A stretch of DNA of 20,555 nt from UBA11891 sp965658355 (GCA_965658355.1 CBFHRX010000030.1:1-20555); one strand, 5' to 3'. Counted from the first letter of the stretch, positions 1 to 7,706 are shown. Numbers and translations: made by a program. Notes: a model not told the origin generated them from the sequence alone.

Positions 1-107
1 CTTTACACGAAAGTCTACCCTACGAAGAAGCACCTTCAATTTCACTCAGCAACATAGACGTTACACTCGAAGAAGACGGAGAATCTCAGATAAAATTAGA
101 TTTTTAA
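1..107 (+). CDS. C-terminal end of an unidentified protein (partial)
   Basis: An open frame reads from the left edge (first whole codon at base 3) to a TAA at 105-107, giving the last 34 residues of a protein whose body lies outside the window. The tail is acidic (runs of Glu and Asp) and ends QIKLDF. I do not recognise a family from so little. It is read as coding because it stays open and meets the stop of the opposing TerC gene, the two stop codons sharing two bases (105-106) in a tail-to-tail arrangement. A chance open frame of this length is possible. Confidence 0.5.
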   Translation, partial: LHESLPYEEAPSISLSNIDVTLEEDGESQIKLDF

Positions 108-880
108 CTGCTCGGATTCTTCTTTCGCATTTTCATATTGACAAATTCTACACTTAGCGAAAAGGCAATAGCAAAATAAAGATAGCCTTTGGGGATACGC
201 CCTATCTCTTGACCTAAGAATTTTGTGTGTGAAATATGTGCTGCTTCTGTAACAAGCATAAACCCAATCAGCAACAAGAAGGCCATTCCGAGTACCTGAA
301 GGGAAGGGTGGTTGTTCACAAAATCACCTACTGGTTTGGCAAAAAGCATCATGACCAAAACAGAAATGATCACCGCCATTACCATTAACCAAAAGGCATT
401 GGGTAATCCATTAGTCATGCCAATGGCTGTTAATATAGAATCAAATGAAAACACAATATTGAGCAAAGTAATTTGCAGAACGGCTTTTGATAATGATAGT
501 TTCTCACTGTTTTTTTCTGCTACTACGCTTGGAACATCCTCTTCTACACGCTCGTATATTTCTTTGGTAGCCTTGTAGATTAAAAAGAGGCCCCCCGTAA
601 AAAGAATGATGCTTTGACCGCTGATTTGAGTCGTGATAAAAGAAGATTCTATTCGAAACAAAGACTCCTGCATACCCACAAATGCGGTAATACCTACTAG
701 TAAGAGTAAGCGCAAAACCATGGCGAGTATCAAGCCAATTTGAGTGGCTTTTTTACGATCCTCGATTCTAAGCTTATTCGATATAAGGGTGATAAACAGA
801 ATGTTGTCAATTCCTAGAACAATCTCTAGGAATGTCAATGTTAAAAGCGCTGATAAAGCTTCAGTCGTAATATAAGACAT
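104..880 (-). CDS. TerC family integral membrane protein (probable metal exporter)
   Basis: This 258-residue, very hydrophobic protein has about seven membrane segments and the TerC-family signatures: LEIVLGIDNILFI near residues 19-31, VFSFDSILTAIGM near 143-155, and a late SVEFVNM. The conserved acidic residues inside these membrane segments are family hallmarks. Some TerC relatives (Alx, YkoY/MeeY types) are linked to manganese efflux or to metal loading of exported proteins, while the original TerC was tied to tellurium resistance, so the substrate here is uncertain. The ATG lies one base after the stop of the upstream lipoprotein gene, so the two are probably co-transcribed. The stop overlaps that of the opposing partial gene at the left edge. 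Inner membrane location is inferred. Confidence 0.9.
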   Translation of the reverse strand: MSYITTEALSALLTLTFLEIVLGIDNILFITLISNKLRIEDRKKATQIGLILAMVLRLLLLVGITAFVGMQESLFRIESSFITTQISGQSIILFTGGLFLIYKATKEIYERVEEDVPSVVAEKNSEKLSLSKAVLQITLLNIVFSFDSILTAIGMTNGLPNAFWLMVMAVIISVLVMMLFAKPVGDFVNNHPSLQVLGMAFLLLIGFMLVTEAAHISHTKFLGQEIGRIPKGYLYFAIAFSLSVEFVNMKMRKKNPSS

Positions 881-881
881 G

Positions 882-1259
882 TTATTCTATTTTTTCAATG
901 GTACCCCTCTGGGTATTCTTAGTATCCCCAACCAGCGCATACTCAAACGTATATTCCGAATTCCCTTTTGTTTTTAAAATTTTCATGCGAATGGGTCTTT
1001 TGTCTTGATTAGAGCTTGGGTTCAGTTTTGTCAATATGCACTCACAATCGTTAACCCATCGGATTTGAGCTGAATCAACTATAGATTGGTAGGTCTCTAT
1101 TTCAAGGGCTCCCTTACGAACAAACACCGATTCTTGCATTTCCCCATTGACAAGTGTCGTAAAGCGAAAACGACCTTCATGAAAAGGCAGGCAATTACGC
1201 TCGACTTGATAACAACTAGCGAAAAATAGAAGGCATAGTAGCAGTATGGATTTTTTCAT
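882..1259 (-). CDS. Small conserved lipoprotein upstream of TerC
   Basis: The protein has 125 residues when started at the ATG at 1257-1259. A longer frame would need a TTG start at 1289 and would put extra residues before the signal peptide. The N-terminus MKKSILLLCLLFFASC is a typical lipoprotein signal with lipobox Cys at residue 16, so the mature protein is probably membrane-anchored. The rest is soluble, begins CYQVERNC and contains RWVNDCEC, giving several Cys that could pair. From memory, this family is common in Flavobacteriaceae and often carries the name DNA topoisomerase IV, which looks like a database error since there is no topoisomerase domain. It sits one base from terC, suggesting a shared transcript. 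Function unknown. Confidence 0.8.
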   Translation of the reverse strand: MKKSILLLCLLFFASCYQVERNCLPFHEGRFRFTTLVNGEMQESVFVRKGALEIETYQSIVDSAQIRWVNDCECILTKLNPSSNQDKRPIRMKILKTKGNSEYTFEYALVGDTKNTQRGTIEKIE

Positions 1260-1336
1260 AAATAGGCAGGCAATTTCTGTCCGTAGCAAAAGGCAGTATT
1301 GTTCTAAAGCCTTTTATCTATTTCAGGTCGAAATTA

Positions 1337-1756
1337 CTAAGATTTTGTCGAATAACTTTTAAAGCTTCCGTCTTTATACAAAAGTATAAGCTGCTCAGGA
1401 TCGTCATTTCCTTCAACTGCATGAGTAGGAGTTTCCGATTCTGTATCTTCTGTTTTCTCCACTATCCCAATTTGATCTATATGTGTTTTTGTAATAGCAG
1501 TGCCTTGTGTGTCTTTTGAATCCCTATTGGATAGGGCAGAAGAAGCGGTACCATAAACCAATTCATCTAAGGAAAGTTGTGGGAATATGGTTGTGATTTT
1601 AACAAGCAAATCAAGGGAGGGTTTATTTCGTCCAGAAATTAAATGAGAAAGAGAAGATCTGGGGACTCCAATTTTTTGAGCAAATGCAGCAGCAGACAAC
1701 TCCTCTTTTTGTCTAAATTTTTCTATTCGTGCTACAATCTCTAAGTGATTTAACAT
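1337..1756 (-). CDS. XRE-family helix-turn-helix regulator
   Basis: The 139-residue protein has an N-terminal HTH of the Cro/C1 (XRE) type, roughly residues 6-65. The recognition-helix region reads FAQKIGVPRSSLSHLISGRNKPS, a classic pattern. After the HTH comes a low-complexity, acidic Ser/Thr/Glu-rich linker (about residues 70-118), and then a short conserved-looking tail, EQLILLYKDGSFKSY. There is no phage-type peptidase or other effector domain. The ATG at 1754-1756 lies inside the repeat-rich region shared with the divergent carboxypeptidase gene, one repeat overlapping the start codon, so autoregulation is plausible. The target is inferred, not shown. Similar stand-alone HTH proteins with this tail are, from memory, found across Flavobacteriia. 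Confidence 0.85.
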   Translation of the reverse strand: MLNHLEIVARIEKFRQKEELSAAAFAQKIGVPRSSLSHLISGRNKPSLDLLVKITTIFPQLSLDELVYGTASSALSNRDSKDTQGTAITKTHIDQIGIVEKTEDTESETPTHAVEGNDDPEQLILLYKDGSFKSYSTKS

Positions 1757-2000
1757 TGTAAACTATTGTATTTTGTTGTAAATATACTAAAGATTTTAAT
1801 GAAATTACAAGACGTAAGCACATTGTATTAAATTAAATAATTACATCAAACTATCTATATAATATATTGAATATAAGTAATATAAATATAATTATACTAA
1901 GTTTGTTTACATTTTACCAATACAACTGGCTTGTTGCCCCCTGTATTGTTTACAATTATAAAAATATGTTGTTTATATCTGTAAACTAGACAATGTTTAC
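1755..2000. promoter_or_regulatory. Cluster of GTTTAC/GTAAAC repeats between divergent genes
   Basis: This AT-rich divergent intergenic stretch holds five copies of GTTTAC or its complement GTAAAC: 1758-1763, 1905-1910, 1948-1953, 1981-1986 and 1995-2000. The best-formed copy, ATTGTTTACAAT (1945-1956), is an inverted repeat of ATTGT/ACAAT around two bases. The copy at 1755-1766 (ATTGTAAACTAT) differs from the complement of that site by one base and overlaps the XRE start codon. The copy at 1995-2000 overlaps the -7 box of the carboxypeptidase gene. A single DNA-binding protein, most simply the adjacent XRE protein, may recognise these sites. That link is inference. Confidence 0.45.
1779..1810 (-). 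promoter_or_regulatory. Possible promoter of the XRE regulator
   Basis: On the minus strand TTG (1808-1810) is followed after 21 bases by TATATTTA (1779-1786), one base off the Bacteroidota -7 consensus TAnnTTTG. The box would leave a leader of about 15-20 bases before the ATG at 1756. The flanking DNA is AT-rich, so the match is weak evidence. Confidence 0.3.
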
Positions 2001-2005
2001 TTTTG
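1998..2005 (+). promoter_or_regulatory. -7 promoter box TACTTTTG directly before the M14 gene
   Basis: TACTTTTG fits the Bacteroidota -7 consensus TAnnTTTG exactly. Only four bases (TGAA) separate it from the ATG at 2010, so transcription should begin at or next to the start codon, giving a leaderless mRNA. No good TTG -33 element stands at the expected 19-21 base spacing. A GTTTAC repeat overlaps the box, which could allow repression. Confidence 0.5.
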
Positions 2006-2009
2006 TGAA

Positions 2010-3080
2010 ATGAAACGCTATATCCCTCCTGAAACAATTGAAGAATTTGTTGCAAATAACCATGAATTTCCATTTGAGGTAATAGGCAAGTCTGTACATA
2101 ACAGACCCATTTATGGGATACAAATTGGAAACGGAGAGCGAAAGGTTTTGCTATGGTCTCAGATGCATGGCAATGAAAGTAGTACCACAAGAGCGCTGCT
2201 TCGCTTTTTGACGGAAATCAAAGAGGGGAAGCATAGCCTTGTACTGGATGCTTTATGCCTGTACATAATCCCCCAGTTAAATCCAGACGGCGCCCATGCA
2301 TTTACCCGATATAATGCTGCTGAAGTAGACCTTAATAGGGATGCCCAATTGCGTAGCCAAGCAGAAAGCCAGGTTTTTGATGCAGTAGTCCATCAGTTTA
2401 AGCCTCAATATGCATTAAATCTTCATGGACAGCGGACTATTTTCGCAGCTGGTAAAGGGGGCAAACCTGCCACACTGTCTTTTTTGGCCCCAGCAGCTGA
2501 TGCCCTCCGAAGCATACCGAAGCAGAGAGAAGTAGCGATGCAATTAATAGCCTCTATTGCAAGCGATTTGGACGGTTTAGAAGGGGCTATAGGGCGTTAT
2601 GACGATGGTTTTAATGAAAATTGTGTGGGAGATCGATTGATGCAGATGGGAATTCCGACACTGTTATTTGAAGCCGGTCATTACCCGGAAGATTATCAAC
2701 GAAACACAACAACTAATTGGGTGTACAAAGCGCTTTTAGCTTGTTTTCAGCATATTGCAGATCAAGACTTTTACACCAAAAGCAGGGCTGATTACGAAGC
2801 AATACCGCCAAATTCAAAAGATTTTGTGGATATATTGCTTACGAACGCTACTGTAAAATACAGGGAAGAGACTCTAACGGGTCAACAAGTAGCCATACAA
2901 TACAGAGAAGACCTAAAGAACGGTACCCTCCAATTAACACCCTTATTTTATCGTTTTGGAAAGTCTTTAGGGCTTAGGGGGCATAAAAAAATTGATTGTA
3001 GTAACGATAAGAGTTCAATAGTTTTTGATTTTTTTGAAGAAAAAGAAGCAGATTTTTTTGAAAACCTAACAATTGAGTGA
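2010..3080 (+). CDS. M14-family zinc carboxypeptidase-like protein
   Basis: The 356-residue protein carries the M14 metallocarboxypeptidase signature set: HGNE (His53 and Glu56, zinc ligands), NPDG at 91-94, Arg100, the DLNRD motif at 107-111 (Asn109-Arg110, substrate carboxylate binding), a third zinc ligand in NLHGQ (His139), and a catalytic-type Glu221 in LFEAGHYPEDYQR. All catalytic positions seem present, so an active enzyme is expected. No signal peptide is visible, suggesting cytoplasmic action, for example on small peptides or amide-linked amino acids; the substrate cannot be read from sequence. The C-terminal 90 residues form an extra region with no motif I recognise. The gene faces away from an XRE regulator across a repeat-rich promoter region. 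Confidence 0.85.
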   Translation: MKRYIPPETIEEFVANNHEFPFEVIGKSVHNRPIYGIQIGNGERKVLLWSQMHGNESSTTRALLRFLTEIKEGKHSLVLDALCLYIIPQLNPDGAHAFTRYNAAEVDLNRDAQLRSQAESQVFDAVVHQFKPQYALNLHGQRTIFAAGKGGKPATLSFLAPAADALRSIPKQREVAMQLIASIASDLDGLEGAIGRYDDGFNENCVGDRLMQMGIPTLLFEAGHYPEDYQRNTTTNWVYKALLACFQHIADQDFYTKSRADYEAIPPNSKDFVDILLTNATVKYREETLTGQQVAIQYREDLKNGTLQLTPLFYRFGKSLGLRGHKKIDCSNDKSSIVFDFFEEKEADFFENLTIE

Positions 3081-3156
3081 AAATTTGATATCATTTGGAA
3101 TGTTTTGATGAGAATCCCTAATTTTTTTAGCATTTTTGTACTATAAATAATCCTAT

Positions 3157-3639
3157 ATGAATGCCGTAAAACTAGATGAAATTGATCATCAAATCCTCGA
3201 TATTTTAATTGAAAACACCCGAGTTCCATTCACTGATATCTCGAAACGCTTATTAATTTCAGCCGGTACCGTACATGTTCGTGTAAAGAAAATGGAAGAA
3301 GCAGGAATTATCAAGGGATCTTCTTTGAATTTGGACTATGTCAAGTTGGGATATTCCTTTATCGCTTATGTGGGGATTTTTTTGGACAAGACTAGCCAAA
3401 CACAAAGCGTATTACAGGCCATTGAAGGGATTCCCTTTGTCACTGTGGCACATATCACAACAGGTAAATTTAATATATTCTGTAAAGTAAGAGCACGAGA
3501 CACCTCACACGCAAAAAGCATCATTTTTTCGATTGATGATGTGGAAGGGGTTGCCCGAACGGAAACCATGATTTCAATGGAAGAAAGCATTAATGACAAG
3601 CGTCGCTTAATGCACCATATTTTTAATGAATTAGACTAA
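3157..3639 (+). CDS. Lrp/AsnC family transcriptional regulator
   Basis: The 160-residue protein has the two-part Lrp/AsnC layout. Residues about 5-55 are a winged HTH: LDEIDHQILDILIENTRVPF, then the recognition helix in ISAGTVHVRVKKMEEAGII. Residues about 68-145 form the RAM ligand-binding and oligomerisation domain, with GKFNIFCKVRARDT and a closing ETMISMEES. Family members respond to amino acids or other small ligands and bind DNA as dimers to higher multimers. The ppc start codon follows its stop after six bases, so it is co-transcribed with phosphoenolpyruvate carboxylase and may tune it, or amino acids made from oxaloacetate, though that role is inferred. The ATG at 3157 is preferred because it starts the domain exactly. 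Confidence 0.92.
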   Translation: MNAVKLDEIDHQILDILIENTRVPFTDISKRLLISAGTVHVRVKKMEEAGIIKGSSLNLDYVKLGYSFIAYVGIFLDKTSQTQSVLQAIEGIPFVTVAHITTGKFNIFCKVRARDTSHAKSIIFSIDDVEGVARTETMISMEESINDKRRLMHHIFNELD

Positions 3640-3645
3640 CTATAA

Positions 3646-6234
3646 ATGGCTAGAATCCCCAAGTTTGAGCGTTTTAACGAACGTGTACTATCGAAATTTC
3701 AAATCTACAACACCCTCTTTTTAACCCTTCCCTATAAGAGCATAAAATCGACAGGTTTGTATTTGCCCCTTTTTGCAGACTTATGCCAAAAGTCGTATGC
3801 TGAAAATAAATCTCCTCAAGAAATTGTCAACGAATTTTTCGACAGCTTTCTGCCGCATTCCTCTTTGAAAGAAAAAAACGACATGCTTTTTCAATTCATT
3901 CAATATATTGAGCGTCAAGTTGTGTTGTTTGACGCAATAGAAGATGCAGGCTATGCGTATGTAAATAACATGCATGGAAGGGGAACCATCCGCAACATCA
4001 AAGAAGAGGCGAATTCAAAACAGAAATTGCACGATTTGATGGACTATCTAAATCGCTTTAGAGTCCGAATTGTTTTAACCGCTCATCCCACTCAATTTTA
4101 TCCTGGCAGTGTTCTAGGCATTATCAACGAGTTGTCAGATGCTATTCAGGTAGATGATTTAAGCCGGATAAAATTATTGCTTACCCAGCTCGGCAAAACA
4201 CGCTTTTACAACAAGAAAAAGCCAACTCCTTTAGACGAAGCAGTGAGTCTTATATGGTACTTAGAAAATGTATTCTACCATTCTGCTAGTACCATTTACA
4301 ATTATTTGGATCAGAATATTTTTGAGGGAAAGGAGATTGAAAACTCTATTTTCGACCTCGGATTCTGGCCGGGTGGAGATCGAGATGGAAATCCTTATGT
4401 AACCCCAGAGATCACAAGCAAAACAGCAAAATCGCTTCGCTTTTCGATTCTCAGAAATTATTATCGTGACATCCGAAAACTGAAGCGCAAAATTACTTTT
4501 GATCAGGTGGATGAGACGATTAGTCATTTGGCTGATTTATTGCTACAGGAACTTTTTTACCCAAAAAAAGAAGCTGTTATTACAAAAGAGTTTTTACTTC
4601 AAGAGCTTCATTTTGTTGCCGAAACCCTCGAAAAGGACCACAATGGGATTTATGCTGCTGATGTAAAAGATGTCATCAATAAAGTCAAGATATTTGGCTT
4701 TTATTTCGCTTCGTTAGATATTCGGCAAGATTCAAGAGTGCACAATACTGTTTTTGAGACTATTATGGAGCATCCTGACGCAAAAGAGCACATCGAGAAT
4801 CACCCCACTAAGTATAAAAATCTTGACACCAAAGGAAGACACGCAGCCCTTTTGCAGCTAAAAGGTAATTTTCCAACGGAAAAGTTAGAAAAAGACAGCA
4901 TCGCACAGCAAACCTTGGAGAGCATACATATGATGAAGGCGATTCAAGAAAGAAATGGTGAACAAGGATGCAATCGATACATAATCAGCAATTGCCAAAC
5001 GGTAGAAAATGTATTGCAGCTGTTTTCTTTTTTCAGCCTTTGCGATTGGACAAACCCAACGGTAGACATAATCCCGCTTTTTGAAACCATTCCAGATTTA
5101 GAAGCAGCTGAGTCTGTCATGCGGACCCTTTACAGTAACCCACAATACAGAGATCATCTCACGCGAAGAGGAGACAAACAAACCATTATGTTGGGCTTCT
5201 CTGACGGTACTAAAGACGGTGGGTATTTTATGGCCAACTGGAGTATTTACAAGGCCAAAGAAGTGCTGAGCCGTTTGGCAAAAGAATTTGATTTAAATGT
5301 CGCCTTTTTTGATGGCCGTGGGGGGCCTCCTGCTAGAGGAGGCGGGAATACCCATAAATTTTATGCCTCTATGGGAAGTAAGATTCAATCCGATGACATC
5401 CAAATCACCATACAAGGCCAAACCATTAGCTCCAATTTCGGAACTTTAGATTCCTGTCAATTCAATCTGGAACAGCTGCTTAGTTCTGGAATAGAAAATC
5501 AAATCTTCAGTCCAGATCAAAACACGCTTTCAGAGCCAGATAGAGCGACTTTAGATCAATTGGCCTCAAGTGGATATAAGGCCTATCAAGCATTTAAAGC
5601 TCACCCTCAGTTTGTGCCCTACCTAGAGCAAATGACAACCTTACCCTATTATGCTAAGACCAATATAGGAAGCCGTCCTTCCAAAAGAGGAAAAAGCCAA
5701 GGACTCGTATTTGAGGATTTACGAGCCATTCCTTTTGTGGGAGGTTGGAGTCAGTCCAAACAAAATGTTCCCGGTTTCTATGGGGTAGGTACTGCTTTAA
5801 AAGAGCTCAAAGACGCCAATCAATTTGACAGAGCCGTGCAGTTGTATCAAAACTCTCTCTTTTTTAGAACGCTTATCGCAAATAGTATGATGAGCATGAC
5901 AAAATCCTTTTTTCAGCTCACAGCCTATATGTCTGAAGACGAACAGTTTGGGGAATTTTGGAATCAAATTCACAATGAATTTATCCTTACGAAAAAACTG
6001 ACACTAGAGCTTTCGGGTATGAAAACCCTCATGGAAAACGAAAAAGCAGGAAAGGCTTCTATTAAAGTAAGAGAGAAAATTGTCCAGCCGTTATTGACGA
6101 TTCAACAATTTGCCCTGCAACAAATTCAAACAGCAAAAGACACGGGTAACAATAAGAAAGACTTTGAACTCTACGAAAAAATGGTAACGCGTTCCCTATT
6201 TGGAAATATTAACGCAAGTAGAAATTCAGCCTAA
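3646..6234 (+). CDS. ppc: Phosphoenolpyruvate carboxylase
   Basis: The enzyme makes oxaloacetate from phosphoenolpyruvate and bicarbonate, refilling the TCA cycle in the cytoplasm. It has 862 residues (E. coli 883). Signatures in order: VLTAHPTQ with catalytic His147 (E. coli His138), FWPGGDRDGNP near residue 240, GFSDGTKDGG at 517-526 with Lys523 (E. coli Lys546 region), FFDGRGGPPARGGGNTH at about 554-570, and AIPFVGGWSQSK later. In the GRGG loop an Asp (556) stands where E. coli has His579; I believe this is usual for the Bacteroidota branch. Arg564 matches the allosteric Arg587. The C-terminus reads RNSA, keeping the Asn of the usual RNTG end, so feedback by aspartate or malate is possible. 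It follows the Lrp gene after six bases and converges on aroB. Confidence 0.97.
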   Translation: MARIPKFERFNERVLSKFQIYNTLFLTLPYKSIKSTGLYLPLFADLCQKSYAENKSPQEIVNEFFDSFLPHSSLKEKNDMLFQFIQYIERQVVLFDAIEDAGYAYVNNMHGRGTIRNIKEEANSKQKLHDLMDYLNRFRVRIVLTAHPTQFYPGSVLGIINELSDAIQVDDLSRIKLLLTQLGKTRFYNKKKPTPLDEAVSLIWYLENVFYHSASTIYNYLDQNIFEGKEIENSIFDLGFWPGGDRDGNPYVTPEITSKTAKSLRFSILRNYYRDIRKLKRKITFDQVDETISHLADLLLQELFYPKKEAVITKEFLLQELHFVAETLEKDHNGIYAADVKDVINKVKIFGFYFASLDIRQDSRVHNTVFETIMEHPDAKEHIENHPTKYKNLDTKGRHAALLQLKGNFPTEKLEKDSIAQQTLESIHMMKAIQERNGEQGCNRYIISNCQTVENVLQLFSFFSLCDWTNPTVDIIPLFETIPDLEAAESVMRTLYSNPQYRDHLTRRGDKQTIMLGFSDGTKDGGYFMANWSIYKAKEVLSRLAKEFDLNVAFFDGRGGPPARGGGNTHKFYASMGSKIQSDDIQITIQGQTISSNFGTLDSCQFNLEQLLSSGIENQIFSPDQNTLSEPDRATLDQLASSGYKAYQAFKAHPQFVPYLEQMTTLPYYAKTNIGSRPSKRGKSQGLVFEDLRAIPFVGGWSQSKQNVPGFYGVGTALKELKDANQFDRAVQLYQNSLFFRTLIANSMMSMTKSFFQLTAYMSEDEQFGEFWNQIHNEFILTKKLTLELSGMKTLMENEKAGKASIKVREKIVQPLLTIQQFALQQIQTAKDTGNNKKDFELYEKMVTRSLFGNINASRNSA

Positions 6235-6242
6235 TCAACTGG

Positions 6243-7319
6243 CTAACCTGAATAAAAATCAAAAGCCTCTTTAAAAAGTTTCTGGGGAACCTGTATGTCT
6301 ATTTTTGGCTTTCCGATAGCCTCTAACAGCATAAAATTAATGTTACCATGGCTGTTTTTCTTGTCAAAAATTAAAAGGTCTACGATGGTTTTCTGGGCTT
6401 TTTCATCAAAATTTTCCTTTTCAAAGATGGACAAGAAAACCGTTTTAATCTTTTCTGCTTCTTCTAGAGGCAAACCGCATATCGAAACCGATAGATAGGC
6501 CTCTAAAACCATTCCAACGGCTATTGCTTCTCCATGAAGAAGGGTCTTTTGGTTTGGGTCTTGAAGGGCAAACGATTCAACAGCGTGACCTAGGGTATGA
6601 CCATAGTTTAATATTTTACGCCATCCTTGTTCGGTAGGATCTTTTTTGACAACTTTATTTTTAATATTTACGGAATGATGTATCGATGGAAGTATCGTAT
6701 CTAAGGTGAGATTTTTGTAATTCGATAATTGTTGCCAATAGCTTGGGTCTGAAATAAGACCGTGCTTAAGCATCTCTGCGTAGCCGCTTTTAAATTGCTC
6801 TTTTGGCAGGGTGTTTAGAAAACGCTCGTTAACCCAAACCAACTGTGGCTGCTGAATGACTCCAACTTGATTTTTTAGTACCCCAAGATCGACTCCTGTT
6901 TTTCCACCTACAGAGGCATCGACCATGGCTAGGAGAGAAGTAGGAATATTGATAAAATCAATTCCACGCTTAAAGGTTGCTGCAACGAAGCCTCCGAGGT
7001 CTGTTACCACACCACCTCCCAAGTTGAGTAGCAAACTTTTTCGGTCGGCACCATTCTCTGATAATGTTTCCCAAACACCCACGCAAGTAGAAATATGCTT
7101 GTGCTCTTCTCCTGCCTCTATTTCTATTATCTCAACAGGCCCTTCATACGAAAATGTTTGCATAAAAAGGGGCAGACAGTTTTCGTGTGTATTGGTATCA
7201 ACCAAGATAAAAACAGAAGAATAGTGGTTCTGTTTCAGTATCTCATGAAGGTTCTGATACCCTGATTCTCCAAAGACTACATCGTAGTCAAGAGAACTTA
7301 TTGATTCTAATGCTTTCAT
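6243..7319 (-). CDS. aroB: 3-dehydroquinate synthase
   Basis: This is the second step of the shikimate pathway, converting DAHP to 3-dehydroquinate with NAD and a divalent metal. With the ATG at 7317-7319 it has 358 residues, normal for the family; a longer frame would need TTG at 7328, which lies inside the -7 promoter box, so it is rejected. Signatures: NAD-binding GGGVVTDLGGFVAATFKRG at 101-119, PTSLLAMVDASVGGKTGVDLG at 126-146, GYAEMLKHGLI at 179-189 (metal-binding Glu182), LNYGHTLGHAVE at 237-248 and LHGE at 261-264 (metal-binding His). The gene stands alone, ending eight bases from the ppc stop with no clear terminator between them. It appears to have its own promoter (7326-7333). Confidence 0.97.
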   Translation of the reverse strand: MKALESISSLDYDVVFGESGYQNLHEILKQNHYSSVFILVDTNTHENCLPLFMQTFSYEGPVEIIEIEAGEEHKHISTCVGVWETLSENGADRKSLLLNLGGGVVTDLGGFVAATFKRGIDFINIPTSLLAMVDASVGGKTGVDLGVLKNQVGVIQQPQLVWVNERFLNTLPKEQFKSGYAEMLKHGLISDPSYWQQLSNYKNLTLDTILPSIHHSVNIKNKVVKKDPTEQGWRKILNYGHTLGHAVESFALQDPNQKTLLHGEAIAVGMVLEAYLSVSICGLPLEEAEKIKTVFLSIFEKENFDEKAQKTIVDLLIFDKKNSHGNINFMLLEAIGKPKIDIQVPQKLFKEAFDFYSG

Positions 7320-7325
7320 TGCTTG

Positions 7326-7333
7326 CAAAAGTA
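7326..7333 (-). promoter_or_regulatory. -7 promoter box TACTTTTG directly before aroB
   Basis: On the minus strand TACTTTTG is an exact TAnnTTTG match and is followed by six bases (CAAGCA) and then the aroB ATG. Transcription would start at or within a few bases of the start codon. No well-spaced TTG is seen upstream. The same 8-base box precedes the M14 gene. Confidence 0.5.
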
Positions 7334-7706
7334 GGGGTTTACGGCAAATGAAGCATTATTTTTACAATGCTTTGCGTACACATTATCATGCAAATAGTAC
7401 TTTGACCTGCAGGAGAGCCTTTCCTATTGAACCTTAATAGCTTGCGCACACATACAAAAAGCATTCATTGGTCGCCCTAAAAAAACCTATAAAAAACACT
7501 GGCCTCAATAAAATCTTAAGCAATAATTCCCCTTGTTTGTGCCAAAAGAATTTGAACTTGTCTTCTTAAAAATAAGCAAGCCTTTTCTAGTTAAGTATAG
7601 CCGTATCCTGTCTTATAATTAGGTATCAAAATTTATAACAGATGTAAAAATGCATTTCTAAATTTTATACATTGTACTCTAAAACGCATCGATTGAAAAA
7701 AGAATC
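7334..7706. other. Intergenic region between aroB and proline dehydrogenase
   Basis: This AT-rich gap separates two divergent genes. I find no ORF worth calling, no tRNA and no terminator-like hairpin with a T tract. It contains CCTGCAGG near 7408 (an 8-base palindrome, probably chance) and an inverted repeat at 7623-7670 listed separately. No TAnnTTTG box was found at a convincing distance from the proline dehydrogenase start. Confidence 0.6.
7623..7670. promoter_or_regulatory. Inverted repeat upstream of proline dehydrogenase
   Basis: GTATCAAAATTTA (7623-7635) is the complement of TAAATTTTATAC (7659-7670) apart from one bulged C. Between the arms lies the perfect 10-base palindrome AAATGCATTT (7648-7657). 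The element ends 36 bases before the ATG of the proline dehydrogenase gene. It could be an operator or an RNA hairpin. AT-rich DNA produces such repeats by chance, so support is modest. Confidence 0.3.

Noticed and set aside
312..578. Plus-strand frame of 88 residues inside terC
   Set aside because: It is antisense to a well-supported membrane protein gene and has no recognisable family or signal; it is a shadow frame.
1790..1900. Possible replication origin or AT-rich unwinding element
   Set aside because: The stretch is AT-rich but lacks DnaA boxes (TTATCCACA-like) or iterons, and the GTTTAC motifs are better explained as operator sites.
1897..2190. Minus-strand frame of 97 residues across the XRE-M14 intergenic region
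   Set aside because: It is mostly antisense to the start of the M14 gene, shows no family features, and would run through the promoter boxes and repeats.
6230..6300. Possible terminator between ppc and aroB
   Set aside because: The gap is only eight bases and I could not form a convincing GC-rich hairpin with a T tract.
7320..7328. Extended aroB start (TTG at 7328)
   Set aside because: The TTG is part of the TACTTTTG promoter box and the next ATG gives a normal AroB length.
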